DNA of 64,000 bases from contig JBBAAR010000003.1 in assembly GCA_041658185.1 (NCBI GenBank), positions 1-64,000 of the forward strand, given 5' to 3'. This DNA comes from UBA8919 sp041658185 (GTDB lineage: Bacteria > Elusimicrobiota > UBA8919). The position numbers and the translations under genes were made by a program. Under the pieces are notes generated by a model. That model saw only the letters and a program-made list of their open reading frames with translations. It was not told where the DNA came from and searched no databases. The first letter of the stretch is position 1; the number at the start of each line of letters is the position of its first letter. This document shows positions 40,479 through 49,191 of this stretch, one piece after another.

Positions 40479-40970
40479 TTATAACAGTTTTGCGAGAAAA
40501 AGCACTTCACCGGCAGACACGGGTTTGCCGGTTGTTGCAAGTATTTTTAAGATTTTATAATTTGCATCTGCTTTTATTTCGTTCATAACTTTCATTGCCT
40601 CAATTATGCAAAGAGTTGCACCTTCATCAACGGTATCACCGACATTAACAAAGGGCGGCATTCCGTGTTTGCTTGCGGCATAAAAAGTTCCGGACAACGG
40701 CGATTTTATACTTTCGGCGGTTTTGTAAATTTCCTCTTCTTTCTTCTGAACGTGTTTTACAGAAAAAAGCGGTTTCTCACTTTTCCGCTTTATGTGAATT
40801 TTTGTATCGTCGGAATCAAACTCAATTTCGGAAAGCCCCTCCGCTTTCATAAACTCAAATGCGGAAAGAATTTCAGGAATTTCTTTTACTTTTTTGCCAT
40901 TTCGCGTGCTGCCTGTTTTATCGAGAGGTTGATTCTGCCCTGTTTGTCTATTTCCATTACCTTCACCCAT
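40479..40970 (-). CDS. accB: Biotin carboxyl carrier protein of acetyl-CoA carboxylase (start unresolved)
   Basis: The C-terminal biotinyl domain has the biotinylation motif EAMKVMNEI with PLSGTFY and VNVGDTVDEGATLCII. The conserved N-terminal helix (KEIPEILSAFEFMKAEGLSEIEF) begins only at about position 40886, yet no ATG, GTG or TTG in frame lies near it. The first available ATG (40970) is 85 bases inside pnp, has a poor ribosome binding site and adds 27 residues that are just pnp sequence read in another frame. Alternatively the protein is reached by -1 frameshifting at A-AAA-AAG (40895-40889) directly before the pnp stop, or a downstream ATG near 40850 is used. accC is not in the window. 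Confidence 0.85.
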   Translation of the reverse strand: MGEGNGNRQTGQNQPLDKTGSTRNGKKVKEIPEILSAFEFMKAEGLSEIEFDSDDTKIHIKRKSEKPLFSVKHVQKKEEEIYKTAESIKSPLSGTFYAASKHGMPPFVNVGDTVDEGATLCIIEAMKVMNEIKADANYKILKILATTGKPVSAGEVLFLAKLL

Positions 40971-42952
40971 ATTTCGTCACCCAGTGATACAACATCCTCA
41001 ACTTTTTCAACCCGCTTTTCATCCAACTGCGAGATGTGGACAAGCCCGTCTTTACCGGGAAATATTTCAACAAACGCGCCGAAGGGCATAATAGACACGA
41101 CTTTTCCTTTGTAGAGTTTTCCGACCTCGGCGTCGGCGGTAAGATTTTCAATCATCTGTTTTGCAATGTTCAAGGATTTGTCGTTTTCAGCGGATATAAA
41201 AATCCTGCCGTCGTCTTCAACATTTACTTCTGCACCGCTTTCTTGAATTATTTTTCTTATCGTTTTTCCGCCTGATCCGATGACGTCTTTTATTTTTGAT
41301 ATATTCACCGTCAGAGTGAGCATCTTCGGTGCATATTCGGAAAGTTCGGTTCTCGGCGCAGATATAGATTTATCCATAATATCAAGAATTTTCAGCCGCG
41401 CTTGTTTTGCCGCTTCCAGTGTCTCTTCAATCATTTTTATGTCAATAGAATCAATTTTTATATCCATCTGTATTCCGGTAATTCCTTTTCTGGTGCCTGC
41501 AACCTTTAAGTCCATATCGCCGAAATGGTCTTCAAGTCCCTGAATGTCGGTCAGTACAACATGTTTTTCTCCGGCAGTTATAAGTCCCATTGCGATTCCT
41601 GCAACCGCAGATTTTATCGGAATTCCGGCATCCATTAAAGCTAATGAACCGCCGCAGACGGTTGCCATAGAGGATGAGCCGTTTGACTCTAAAATATCGG
41701 AGACAACTCTTATAGCGTACGGAAATGTTTCTTCCGGCGGCAGAACCTTTTCAAGCGATTTTTCGGCAAGTATTCCGTGACCGATTTCTCTTCTTCCAGG
41801 TCCTCTATCAGGTTTTACTTCTCCGACCGCAAACGACGGAAAGTTGTAGTGAAGCATAAATCTTTTTTTATATTCGCCGATTAGTTCGTCCATTATTTGC
41901 ATATCATGGGGCGTGCCAAGTGTTGCGGTAGCCAGCGCCTGTGTTTGTCCGCGTGTAAAAATTGCAGAGCCGTGGGTTCTCGGAAGTACGCCGAGTTTGC
42001 AATCAATAGGTCTTATTTCATCCGGCTTTCTTCCGTCGGAGCGCACCCTCTGATTTACTATCATATTCCTCGCTGCCTGCTGCGTTAAATCCTCAACAAT
42101 TTTTTCTACATCGTTTTCTTTCTCAGGAAATTTTGTTTTCAGTTCTGTTTTTATTTCCGCAAATTTTTGCTCCCGTTCCTTTTTCTCGTGAATCCGAACG
42201 GACGCCTCAATTTTTTCCTTATAATTTTTGGTGATGTCCGATTTTATCGTTTCGTCAATTTTGGGAATCTCAAAAGCCGGCTTATTTTTATTTATAAATT
42301 CTTTTTGGCATTTTAACAATTCCGGGATATATTTCAAGCCGAAGTTGATAGCGGAAATTATCGTCGGTTCGTCTATTTCGTCTGGTCCGCCTTCCATCAT
42401 AACAATACCCTTTTCCGTTGCAGAAATTATGATGTCTATATCGGATGTCACCCTTTGGGTGTAAGTCGGATTTATTACAAATTCGCCGTTTAGCCGTCCC
42501 ACTCTTACCGCTGCAACCGGTGTCGTGAACGGAGCATTAGATTGTAACAGTGCCGCCGATACGCCGATAACAGATAAAACATCGGAGTCATTTTCAACAT
42601 CGGAGGAAAGAAGAGTAATGCCTACCTGTGTATCATAATAATAGCCATCCGGAAAAAGCGGTCTGATGGTTCTGTCAACAATCCGGGATGTAAGGATTTC
42701 TTTTTCGCGAGGTCTCCCTTCTCTTTTGAAAAACCCGCCGGGAATTTTTCCCGCCGCATATGTTCGTTCTCTGTAATCAACCGTTAAGGGAAGAAAATCT
42801 ACTCCCTCTCTCGGCGATGTAGAAGTATTTACCGTCGCCAAAACCACTGTGTCGCCGTACTGGACTGTCACTGCCCCTTGCGACTGTTTTGCAATTTCGC
42901 CCGTTTTCAAAGTAATTGTTTTACCGTCAACGTCAATTTTAATTTCTTTCAT
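40886..42952 (-). CDS. pnp: Polyribonucleotide nucleotidyltransferase (PNPase)
   Basis: About 688 residues: two RNase PH domains (REGVDFLPLTVDYRERTYAAG near residue 52 and GRREIGHGILAEKSLEKVLP near 395), a helical linker, a KH domain (IGSGGKTIRKIIQESGAEVN near 560) and an S1 domain (LYKGKVVSIMPFGAFVEIFPG near 622). It degrades RNA 3' to 5' with phosphate. I start it at the ATG at 42952 (MKEIKIDVDG); an ATG seven codons upstream is also in frame. It follows rpsO, the classic order. Its final codons contain a dnaX-like slippery heptamer. Confidence 0.97.
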   Translation of the reverse strand: MKEIKIDVDGKTITLKTGEIAKQSQGAVTVQYGDTVVLATVNTSTSPREGVDFLPLTVDYRERTYAAGKIPGGFFKREGRPREKEILTSRIVDRTIRPLFPDGYYYDTQVGITLLSSDVENDSDVLSVIGVSAALLQSNAPFTTPVAAVRVGRLNGEFVINPTYTQRVTSDIDIIISATEKGIVMMEGGPDEIDEPTIISAINFGLKYIPELLKCQKEFINKNKPAFEIPKIDETIKSDITKNYKEKIEASVRIHEKKEREQKFAEIKTELKTKFPEKENDVEKIVEDLTQQAARNMIVNQRVRSDGRKPDEIRPIDCKLGVLPRTHGSAIFTRGQTQALATATLGTPHDMQIMDELIGEYKKRFMLHYNFPSFAVGEVKPDRGPGRREIGHGILAEKSLEKVLPPEETFPYAIRVVSDILESNGSSSMATVCGGSLALMDAGIPIKSAVAGIAMGLITAGEKHVVLTDIQGLEDHFGDMDLKVAGTRKGITGIQMDIKIDSIDIKMIEETLEAAKQARLKILDIMDKSISAPRTELSEYAPKMLTLTVNISKIKDVIGSGGKTIRKIIQESGAEVNVEDDGRIFISAENDKSLNIAKQMIENLTADAEVGKLYKGKVVSIMPFGAFVEIFPGKDGLVHISQLDEKRVEKVEDVVSLGDEIWVKVMEIDKQGRINLSIKQAAREMAKK

Positions 42953-43007
42953 TTTTTTATTCGCTCCGTTCATCCCTACAGTCGGGACTACATTAATTGT
43001 GAAATAA

Positions 43008-43277
43008 TTATTTCCGCAGTTCCAATTTTTCTATAATTGCCGAATAACTTTTCTGGTCTGTTTTTTTCAGATAACTTAAAAGCTGCCTTCTTTTGCTGAC
43101 CAGCATTAAAAGTCCTCTGCGAGAGGCATGGTCTTTCGGATATTTTTTGAAGTGGTCAGAGGTTAAACGGTTTATTCTTTCCGTCATAATGGCAATCTGA
43201 ACATTCGGCGATCCGGTGTCGGTTGAATGGATTTTGTTTTCTTCCAAGATTTTCTTTTTTTCCGATTTGGCAATCAT
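43008..43277 (-). CDS. rpsO: 30S ribosomal protein S15
   Basis: An 89-residue S15 with DTGSPNVQIAIMTERINRLT, HFKKYPKDHASRRGLLMLV and RRQLLSYLKK, the full conserved core. It binds 16S rRNA helix h22. A consensus promoter and a stable hairpin beside the ribosome binding site precede it; S15 autoregulates through leader structures in other bacteria. Confidence 0.98.
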   Translation of the reverse strand: MIAKSEKKKILEENKIHSTDTGSPNVQIAIMTERINRLTSDHFKKYPKDHASRRGLLMLVSKRRQLLSYLKKTDQKSYSAIIEKLELRK

Positions 43278-43284
43278 CTAATTT

Positions 43285-43350
43285 ACCTCCGTGCCCTATC
43301 GGGCATTTTTCTTACTTTTACTATTATACGAAAAAAAAAAGTAAAGTCAA
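43285..43350 (-). promoter_or_regulatory. rpsO promoter and leader hairpin
   Basis: TTGACT (43350-43345), 16-bp spacer and TATAAT (43328-43323). In the leader, TGCCC-GATA-GGGCA (43305-43292) forms a perfect hairpin that ends two bases before the GGAGG ribosome binding site (43289-43285). Such a hairpin could be a target for S15 feedback, which is inference. Confidence 0.65.
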
Positions 43351-43370
43351 GTTTTTTAATATTTAGATAT

Positions 43371-43447
43371 TGGGGTGAGTGACGGGACTCGAACCCGCAG
43401 CCTCCTGGGCCACAGCCAAGCGCTCTAACCGTTGAGCTACACCCACC
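43371..43447 (-). tRNA. tRNA-His (anticodon GTG)
   Basis: The acceptor stem GTGGGTG/CACTCAC is extended by the G(-1):C73 pair diagnostic of tRNA-His. The anticodon stem-loop is CTTGG-CTGTGGC-CCAGG. CCA is encoded at 43373-43371. Confidence 0.95.
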
Positions 43448-43450
43448 ACC

Positions 43451-43524
43451 CGTCCCTGGCCTGATTCGAACAGGCGACCCTCTGCTTAGAAGGCAGATGC
43501 TCTATCCATCTGAGCTACAGGGAC
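43451..43524 (-). tRNA. tRNA-Arg (anticodon TCT)
   Basis: Acceptor stem GTCCCTG/CAGGGAC, anticodon stem-loop TCTGC-CTTCTAA-GCAGA, T arm CCTGTTCGAATCAGG. CCA is not encoded. Only three bases separate it from the tRNA-His gene, so both come from one transcript. Confidence 0.95.
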
Positions 43525-43536
43525 ATATCATTTACT

Positions 43537-43565
43537 ATTTTAACAAAAAAAAATTGGTTTGTCAA
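43537..43565 (-). promoter_or_regulatory. Promoter of the tRNA-Arg/tRNA-His pair
   Basis: TTGACA (43565-43560), 17-bp spacer and TAAAAT (43542-43537), about 12 bases before the tRNA-Arg 5' end. The stretch 43566-43710 between this promoter and tRNA-Pro holds only a perfect CGCCGAA/TTCGGCG hairpin near 43655-43669 and no gene. Confidence 0.8.
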
Positions 43566-43710
43566 CAAAGGAGAGAATTTTGGTAGCGATTACTAAATGC
43601 AGGTAGAACCTAATTTTGAATAAAAAATGCTTGAATTACTGAGTTAAACGTATTCGTTCGCCGAATTTCGGCGGGAAAACTATTTGTCTGAAAATTTAAA
43701 ATATTTTGAA

Positions 43711-43787
43711 TGGTCGGGGTGACTGGACTTGAACCAGCGGCCTCTTGCTCCCAAAGCAAGCGCTCTAGCCGACTGAGCTACACCCCG
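43711..43787 (-). tRNA. tRNA-Pro (anticodon TGG)
   Basis: Acceptor stem CGGGGTG/CACCCCG, anticodon stem-loop CTTGC-TTTGGGA-GCAAG, T arm CTGGTTCAAGTCCAG, discriminator A, encoded CCA at 43713-43711. Confidence 0.95.
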
Positions 43788-43796
43788 CAATTGAAA

Positions 43797-43825
43797 ATTA
43801 TAAATTATAAATTGAAAATTGTCAA
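43797..43825 (-). promoter_or_regulatory. Promoter of tRNA-Pro inside an AT-rich repeat
   Basis: TTGACA (43825-43820), 17-bp spacer, TATAAT (43802-43797), both perfect, within a tract of AATTGAAAATT/ATAAATT units. The tRNA starts about nine bases after the -10. Confidence 0.8.
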
Positions 43826-44188
43826 TCAGTATATTCCCAGTTTTTCCAAATCGTTGAAAGAACCCTTGCTAATGCTGTTCACTATTCTTTCCAATTTTTC
43901 TTTTTCAAGAGGCGTGCATTGAAATTGAATACCGGCAAGCCATTTTTGCTCGGCGGGTATTTCTTTTGAGAATGAACTTTTTCCCGAGAACATAAATTTA
44001 TATCTGTCTTTTACCTCAAATTTGAAATTATAAAGATGGTCTTTTTCTATGGGTTTGTCGCCTTTGAATAACGCACCGCCGGCGCTTAAATCCAGAAACC
44101 TGCCCCGCGTTATAAGTTCGTTTGTAGCCGGTTCGTAGACCTCTGCAAGTATTAAAATTGTTACGCGGATATTTTTTCTCTGAATCAT
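43826..44188 (-). CDS. PilZ domain protein
   Basis: A 120-residue single PilZ domain: RKNIR (RxxxR) at residues 3-7 and DLSAGG near 33, then GDKPIEKDHLYNF and WLAGIQF. It should bind c-di-GMP; its target is unknown. It is the second PilZ protein in the window and lacks the Cys-rich tail of the one beside mutS. It is last in a valS-csgG-like-rdgB-pilZ run. Confidence 0.85.
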   Translation of the reverse strand: MIQRKNIRVTILILAEVYEPATNELITRGRFLDLSAGGALFKGDKPIEKDHLYNFKFEVKDRYKFMFSGKSSFSKEIPAEQKWLAGIQFQCTPLEKEKLERIVNSISKGSFNDLEKLGIY

Positions 44189-44210
44189 TTTAATAAACCT
44201 CCGTCATGCT

Positions 44211-44795
44211 TTAGCGTAATATTTTTTTTGCTTTTTTGAATGCAATTGCTCTATGGCTTATTCTGTTTTTTTGAGCGGTTGTAAGTTGAGCAAATGTCTT
44301 TTTTAATTTTGGATAATAGAAAACCGGGTCATAGCCAAATCCGCTTGAACCTTTCGGCTGGGTTGCAATATAACCTGAAACGACACCTTCAACAGTTTTT
44401 AATTTACCGCTGGGAAAAATTATTGCTACAACCGTTCTGAATTTTGCTTTTCGTTTTTTACAGGGAACATTTGATAAAAGTTTAAGCAATTTTTTGTTGT
44501 TGTCGGAATAATTGCATCTTTTCCCGGCAAATCTTGCAGAATAAACGCCGGGTCTGCCTCCAAGTGCCTTAACTTCAAGTCCGCTATCGTCGGCAAGCGT
44601 TAACATTTTAGTTAATTTGTTAATAGTTTTTGCCTTTTTTATAGCATTCTCTTCAAGAGTTTTTCCGTTTTCAACTATCTTGGGAAATTTTTTCAGTTTG
44701 ATAATTTCAAACCCTTCGTCTAAAATCTTTTCAATTTCTTTGATCTTATCTTTATTCTGCGTTGCGAGAGCAATTTTATATTTTTTTAATGACAT
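44211..44795 (-). CDS. rdgB: XTP/dITP diphosphatase (RdgB/HAM1)
   Basis: A 194-residue nucleotide-sanitising enzyme with ALATQNKDKIKEIEKIL at residues 9-25, TLADDSGLEVKALGGRPGVYSARFAG near 65-90, GFGYDPVFYYP and AQLTTAQKNRISHRAIA near the C-terminus. It removes non-canonical purine triphosphates. Confidence 0.95.
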   Translation of the reverse strand: MSLKKYKIALATQNKDKIKEIEKILDEGFEIIKLKKFPKIVENGKTLEENAIKKAKTINKLTKMLTLADDSGLEVKALGGRPGVYSARFAGKRCNYSDNNKKLLKLLSNVPCKKRKAKFRTVVAIIFPSGKLKTVEGVVSGYIATQPKGSSGFGYDPVFYYPKLKKTFAQLTTAQKNRISHRAIAFKKAKKILR

Positions 44796-44827
44796 TTTTT
44801 TGTATCCTTACAATTTCCGAGTGATTC

Positions 44828-45400
44828 TCATTTTACTTTCTCCGCGGTTATTTTCTTGACCAGTTTGTCAACTCCGTTATCCACGACATCATTAAGAAGT
44901 TCTATCGGATAAAACCAGTTGCTTTTTGTTGCACGGAGTTCAACCGACGATTTTATTATGCCTGTTTCCACTTCAACTATTTTTACGGTAAGATTTAATT
45001 TTACTCTCGGATAAATCGTTCTTCCGTATTGCGTGATGCTTCCGAAAATCATCGCATCAACATTTGCAAGTTTTCCTATCCGAACCGCTGTTTCTATATC
45101 GGTAATACCGGTTGACTGAAATTTTTGCTCGGCAATAATTTTGTCTATGTTTTCTCTCTCAATAATCTGGAATTTGCCGTCTTTAGAAAGCCCCGCTATC
45201 AATTTTTCCTGAATGATTTTTGACGGGTTTTGATATTTTTGTTTTTCTTTATCGGTCCGGTCGTCTTTAAATTCCAGTATTGCTATTTTTTTGATGTTTT
45301 GCGGAACAATAACTTTTGTCGGTTGCAAAGCATACCTTGCGCAGGCAGAAAAAACAAAACCACAAAGAACCACCGTCAAAAACTTAAAATCTCTTACCAT
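44828..45400 (-). CDS. CsgG/LpoB-like lipoprotein
   Basis: A 190-residue protein with a lipoprotein-type signal (FVFSAC, Cys near residue 20), then KKIAILEFKDDRTD, the IIQEKLIAGLSKDGKFQIIERENIDKI stretch and NVDAMIFGSITQYGRT, the nucleotide-binding-like fold of CsgG/LpoB/curli-assembly proteins. It probably resides in the outer membrane, either in envelope assembly or as a penicillin-binding protein activator; which one cannot be decided. It overlaps the valS 3' end by 17 bases. Confidence 0.75.
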   Translation of the reverse strand: MVRDFKFLTVVLCGFVFSACARYALQPTKVIVPQNIKKIAILEFKDDRTDKEKQKYQNPSKIIQEKLIAGLSKDGKFQIIERENIDKIIAEQKFQSTGITDIETAVRIGKLANVDAMIFGSITQYGRTIYPRVKLNLTVKIVEVETGIIKSSVELRATKSNWFYPIELLNDVVDNGVDKLVKKITAEKVK

Positions 45401-48122
45401 TTAGTCCTCCTCCAAAATTTTTTATGATATCTTCTATCTTTTTCTTTTTGTCTTGTGTTTCTTGATACTTTTGTTTTACCCGGAACACTTCCTCGGGGTC
45501 GGCTTTTTCCATGAAATTTTTATTTGATATTTTTGTTTCGTAAGTTTGCAGTTCATGATTTATTTTTATGAGTTGTGCCTCAAGCCGTTTTCTTTCTAAT
45601 TCAAAATCAATTTTGCCCTCTAAAAGAACAAAAATTTCAACATCGCCTACAATTGCCGAAGCGGAATGATTTTGTTTTTGCGAACTTTTTGTGAAATCAA
45701 TTTTGCCGATTTTTGCCAGTGAGTTTATATAATGTTTATTTTCAGATATAATTTTTTCCGTCTCTTTTGAGTTTATTTTAACTACGATATCAACGGTATC
45801 CGATAATTTTATATTCATAACGGAACGGATGTTTCTTACGGCGGTAATTATTTCTATTACTTTTTGAATTTCCTTTTCCGCGGTTTTGTTGATTTTTGTT
45901 CCGTCAAATTTCGGATAGTCGGAAACCATAATATTTTTTTTCTGTTCCGTAATGTTCTGAAAAATTTCCTCCGTGATAAACGGCATTATCGGATGGAGAA
46001 GTTTTAATATGTTTTCAAGAACTTCAATGTGAATTTTCTGCACCGCTTCTTTCGTTTTTTCATCATTTCCGTAAAGCCGTGTCTTTGAAAACTCAACATA
46101 CCAGTCGCAGTATTTTGACCAGATAAATTCATACAAAAGCCGTGATGCTTCCGACGGATTGTAATTTTCTATTGCTTCGGTGACATTTTTTATCGTAAGA
46201 TTTAACTCCGACAAAATCCATTTGTCTGTCAATTCTTTATCTGTGTCATCAGCGTCTTTTATCTGTGTCATCCGTGTTCCCATATTCATCAGAACAAATC
46301 TTGAAACATTCCACAATTTGTTGGCAAAATTTCGCGCCATTACAAAATTCTCGTCGGAAATCTGCATATCCCGCCCGGGAATTCCCTGATAAGCAAGCGC
46401 AAACCGCAAGGCGTCTGTTCCGTACTTTTCCATAATGGTTAAAGGGTCAATTACGTTGCCTAATGATTTTGACATTTTTTTGCCTTTTTTGTCGCGGACT
46501 ATTCCGTGAATATAAACATCACTGTAAGGTACTTCGTTTTTGAATTCTAATCCCGTCATAATCATTCTTGCAACCCACAGGTAAAGTATTTCGTGACCCG
46601 TAACCAGAACATTTGTAGGATAGTAATATTTTAGTTCATTTGTTTCGTCGGGCCAACCGAAAACGGACATCGGCCATAATGCCGACGAGAACCAAGTATC
46701 CAATACATCTGAATCCTGTATGAAATCTGATTTTCCGCAGACCGAACATTTGTTCGGTTTTGTTTGGGATGCATAAACACCTTTTATATCGGATGTGACA
46801 TCTTCAATTTTTTCAACGCAATTTTTACAATACCAAAGCGGAATCCTGTGTCCCCACCATATCTGGCGGGAAATGCACCAGTCCTTTAGGTTTTCAAGCC
46901 AGAGAAGATAAGGTTTCAACCACTTATCGGGGAAAAATTTTGTTTCTCCGTTTTTTGCAACATCTATTGCCCGCTTTGCCATATCCGACATTTTCAAAAA
47001 CCACTGTTTTGAATTAAATGATTCAACAATCGTATCGCATCTGTAACATCTTTTTTTTGGTCCGGTATAGTTTTCTTCCTTTTCCAAAAATTGTTTTTCT
47101 TTAAGCAGTTCCACAAGAATTTTTCTTGCTTCGTCCCTGTCTTTGCCGATTAAGTCGGAGACCTCGTTATTTTTTATAGATTGTTTTTTTAAGTCAAGTA
47201 CTATATTTGATGTGATTTTTGCTTTTTTATCAATCACATCAATGTATGCGAGGTTATGCCGTTTTGCCATAGCGTCGTCGTTGAGGTCGTGCGACGGCGT
47301 AATTTTTACAGCGCCAGTTCCGAATTTCATATCAACCGATTCGTCGGCAATTATAGGAATTAGCCGGTTGACAAGCGGCAGAACAGCATTTTTGCCGACC
47401 AATTTTTTATATCTTTCATCATTCGGATTTACGGCAACTGCGGTGTCGCCGAGCATAGTTTCAGGACGGGTAGTAGCGACCGTTATAAATTTTTCCGGTT
47501 CATTTTGTATCGGATACTTGACATACCAAAGTTTTCCTTTTTCATCTTCCTGCTCGTATTCGCTTTCATTGAGGGCGGTCTCGCATCGCGGACACCAATC
47601 AACGAACCGCGTAGCCCTGTAAATCAGCCCTTTTTCGTAAAGTTTTATGAACGCATAATTCACCGCTTTTTTTCGTTTTTCGTCCATCGTAAAACATAAT
47701 CTGTCCCAGTCGCAGGAGCATCCCAATTTGTGAAGTTGCGATATGATTGTTTTGCCGGTTTTTTCAGCCCAAACTTCCATCATTTTGACAAATTCTTCGC
47801 GGGTAAAATCATCCCGTTTTTTGCCTTGTTTTTTGAGTTCCTTTTCCATTACATTTTGCGTGGCAATTCCGCCGTGGTCGGTTCCGGGGATCCAGCAAGC
47901 GTTAAATCCGTTCATTCTTTTGAAACGGATAATTATATCTTGCAGGAGATTATTTAAGGCGTGGCCTATGTGAAGCGATCCGGTGACATTAGGCGGAGGA
48001 ATTACGATAGAAAATGATTTTTTTGATGTGTCCGGCTCGGAATGAAAAAGTTTTAAATCTTGCCACTCTTTCAGCCATTTTGCTTCAACTTCTTTCGGTT
48101 CGTAAATCTTTGGAATTTCCAT
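45384..48122 (-). CDS. valS: Valyl-tRNA synthetase
   Basis: A 912-residue class I synthetase with PPPNVTGSLHIGHALN (HIGH) near residue 42, CWIPGTDHGGIATQ, an editing domain (TTRPETMLGDTAVAVNP near 214), zinc-type cysteine pairs (YRCD, WYCKNC, CSVCG) and GKKMSKSLGNVIDP (KMSKS) near 555. The anticodon-binding domain and a C-terminal coiled coil (residues about 845-905) complete it. The promoter lies nine bases from the ATG with no ribosome binding site, so the mRNA appears leaderless. Confidence 0.97.
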   Translation of the reverse strand: MEIPKIYEPKEVEAKWLKEWQDLKLFHSEPDTSKKSFSIVIPPPNVTGSLHIGHALNNLLQDIIIRFKRMNGFNACWIPGTDHGGIATQNVMEKELKKQGKKRDDFTREEFVKMMEVWAEKTGKTIISQLHKLGCSCDWDRLCFTMDEKRKKAVNYAFIKLYEKGLIYRATRFVDWCPRCETALNESEYEQEDEKGKLWYVKYPIQNEPEKFITVATTRPETMLGDTAVAVNPNDERYKKLVGKNAVLPLVNRLIPIIADESVDMKFGTGAVKITPSHDLNDDAMAKRHNLAYIDVIDKKAKITSNIVLDLKKQSIKNNEVSDLIGKDRDEARKILVELLKEKQFLEKEENYTGPKKRCYRCDTIVESFNSKQWFLKMSDMAKRAIDVAKNGETKFFPDKWLKPYLLWLENLKDWCISRQIWWGHRIPLWYCKNCVEKIEDVTSDIKGVYASQTKPNKCSVCGKSDFIQDSDVLDTWFSSALWPMSVFGWPDETNELKYYYPTNVLVTGHEILYLWVARMIMTGLEFKNEVPYSDVYIHGIVRDKKGKKMSKSLGNVIDPLTIMEKYGTDALRFALAYQGIPGRDMQISDENFVMARNFANKLWNVSRFVLMNMGTRMTQIKDADDTDKELTDKWILSELNLTIKNVTEAIENYNPSEASRLLYEFIWSKYCDWYVEFSKTRLYGNDEKTKEAVQKIHIEVLENILKLLHPIMPFITEEIFQNITEQKKNIMVSDYPKFDGTKINKTAEKEIQKVIEIITAVRNIRSVMNIKLSDTVDIVVKINSKETEKIISENKHYINSLAKIGKIDFTKSSQKQNHSASAIVGDVEIFVLLEGKIDFELERKRLEAQLIKINHELQTYETKISNKNFMEKADPEEVFRVKQKYQETQDKKKKIEDIIKNFGGGLNGKRF

Positions 48123-48131
48123 AATTTTTAT

Positions 48132-48160
48132 AGTATATTATTTTTTCTCTCAAAAATCAA
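48132..48160 (-). promoter_or_regulatory. Promoter of valS (leaderless geometry)
   Basis: TTGATT (48160-48155), 17-bp spacer and TATACT (48137-48132). The ATG at 48122 follows after nine bases. It is back-to-back with the plus-strand promoter at 48169-48197. Confidence 0.65.
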
Positions 48161-48168
48161 TATAATTC

Positions 48169-48197
48169 TTGACAAAATGCTGGAAATTGTCTATACT
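48169..48197 (+). promoter_or_regulatory. Promoter of the M23 peptidase-bactofilin pair
   Basis: TTGACA (48169-48174), 17-bp spacer, TATACT (48192-48197), followed by a leader of about 65 bases. Confidence 0.8.
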
Positions 48198-48268
48198 TAT
48201 ATTGGAAGCAATTAATCATTAAAATTTTTCACCTTTTACTTTTAACTTGCTGTTTATCGGGGGTTTTT

Positions 48269-49180
48269 ATGAAAATGAAAAAAACAAAACACAAAATGCT
48301 GACGGTGATGATTGTGCCGCACTCCACATCCAGACCAATCACGCTTGATGTTTCAAAAGAATTTTTGATAGTAATGTTTTTTATTTTTGTCGGAGTTTTT
48401 GCCTGGGCAGGACTTATCATTCATAAACAGATTGATTACTGGGCGATGAAAACGGAAAACAGGATGCTCGCAAAAGAATCGGAATATTTTGCAAAAGAGA
48501 TGCTCCAGGTGAGACAGATGGCTGATAATTTAAGAGAGATGGACAGGGAAACGAGAAAGATTATCGGGCTTAAAAGCAAAAAGGCGGTTATTCAGTCGGG
48601 TGGTCCCACCGTAGACGAACTTGAAAGAATCACAAAATATCTAACCGAAAAAAAACTTTCAATTATGCTGCAGGAGTTCAAACAACATGTATCTGCCCTC
48701 ACATCGGAAACGCAGGACCTCAAAAAAAGTTTTGACGAATCAAGCAATTTTATCAAAAATGAAAAATCCAGATGGTCGGCAACCCCGTGTCAATGGCCGG
48801 TTTACGGAAGAATAACCTGCGGGTTTGGACCCCGCATACATCCTATAAAAAAGTATAAAGAGATACATCTCGCAATTGACATTGCGGCTGAAAGAGGCGA
48901 CCCTATAAAATCCCCCGCCGCCGGAGAGGTGATTCTTGCCGACTGGCAGCCCGGCTACGGAAAATTGATAGTACTTGAGCACCAGTGGGGTTTTATGACG
49001 AGATACGGTCATTGCTCAAAAATTCTTGTAAAACAGGGGCAGAAAGTTAAAAGAGGTCAGACAATAGGATTTATCGGTTCTACTGGTTATGCGACCGCCC
49101 CTCATCTTCACTATGAGATATGGAAAAATAACAGGGCACTAAATCCGAAAAGATATTTGACAGAAGCAATTTTGAAATAA
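48269..49180 (+). CDS. M23 (LytM-type) peptidoglycan endopeptidase, membrane anchored
   Basis: A 303-residue protein with a short cytoplasmic tail, one membrane helix (residues about 28-50), a coiled-coil region (residues 60-170), and an M23 domain: GFGPRIHPIKKYKEIHLAID, where H...D are zinc ligands, SPAAGEVILADWQPGYG and APHLHYEIW with the final HxH. It should cleave peptide cross-links or act as an amidase activator. It is paired with a bactofilin 12 bases downstream, a common partnership in cell-shape control. Confidence 0.93.
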   Translation: MKMKKTKHKMLTVMIVPHSTSRPITLDVSKEFLIVMFFIFVGVFAWAGLIIHKQIDYWAMKTENRMLAKESEYFAKEMLQVRQMADNLREMDRETRKIIGLKSKKAVIQSGGPTVDELERITKYLTEKKLSIMLQEFKQHVSALTSETQDLKKSFDESSNFIKNEKSRWSATPCQWPVYGRITCGFGPRIHPIKKYKEIHLAIDIAAERGDPIKSPAAGEVILADWQPGYGKLIVLEHQWGFMTRYGHCSKILVKQGQKVKRGQTIGFIGSTGYATAPHLHYEIWKNNRALNPKRYLTEAILK

Positions 49181-49191
49181 TCGGAGGCAAA

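Noticed and set aside
43655..43669. CGCCGAA/TTCGGCG hairpin as tRNA-Pro terminator
   Set aside because: No T tract follows on the minus strand, so termination is not supported.
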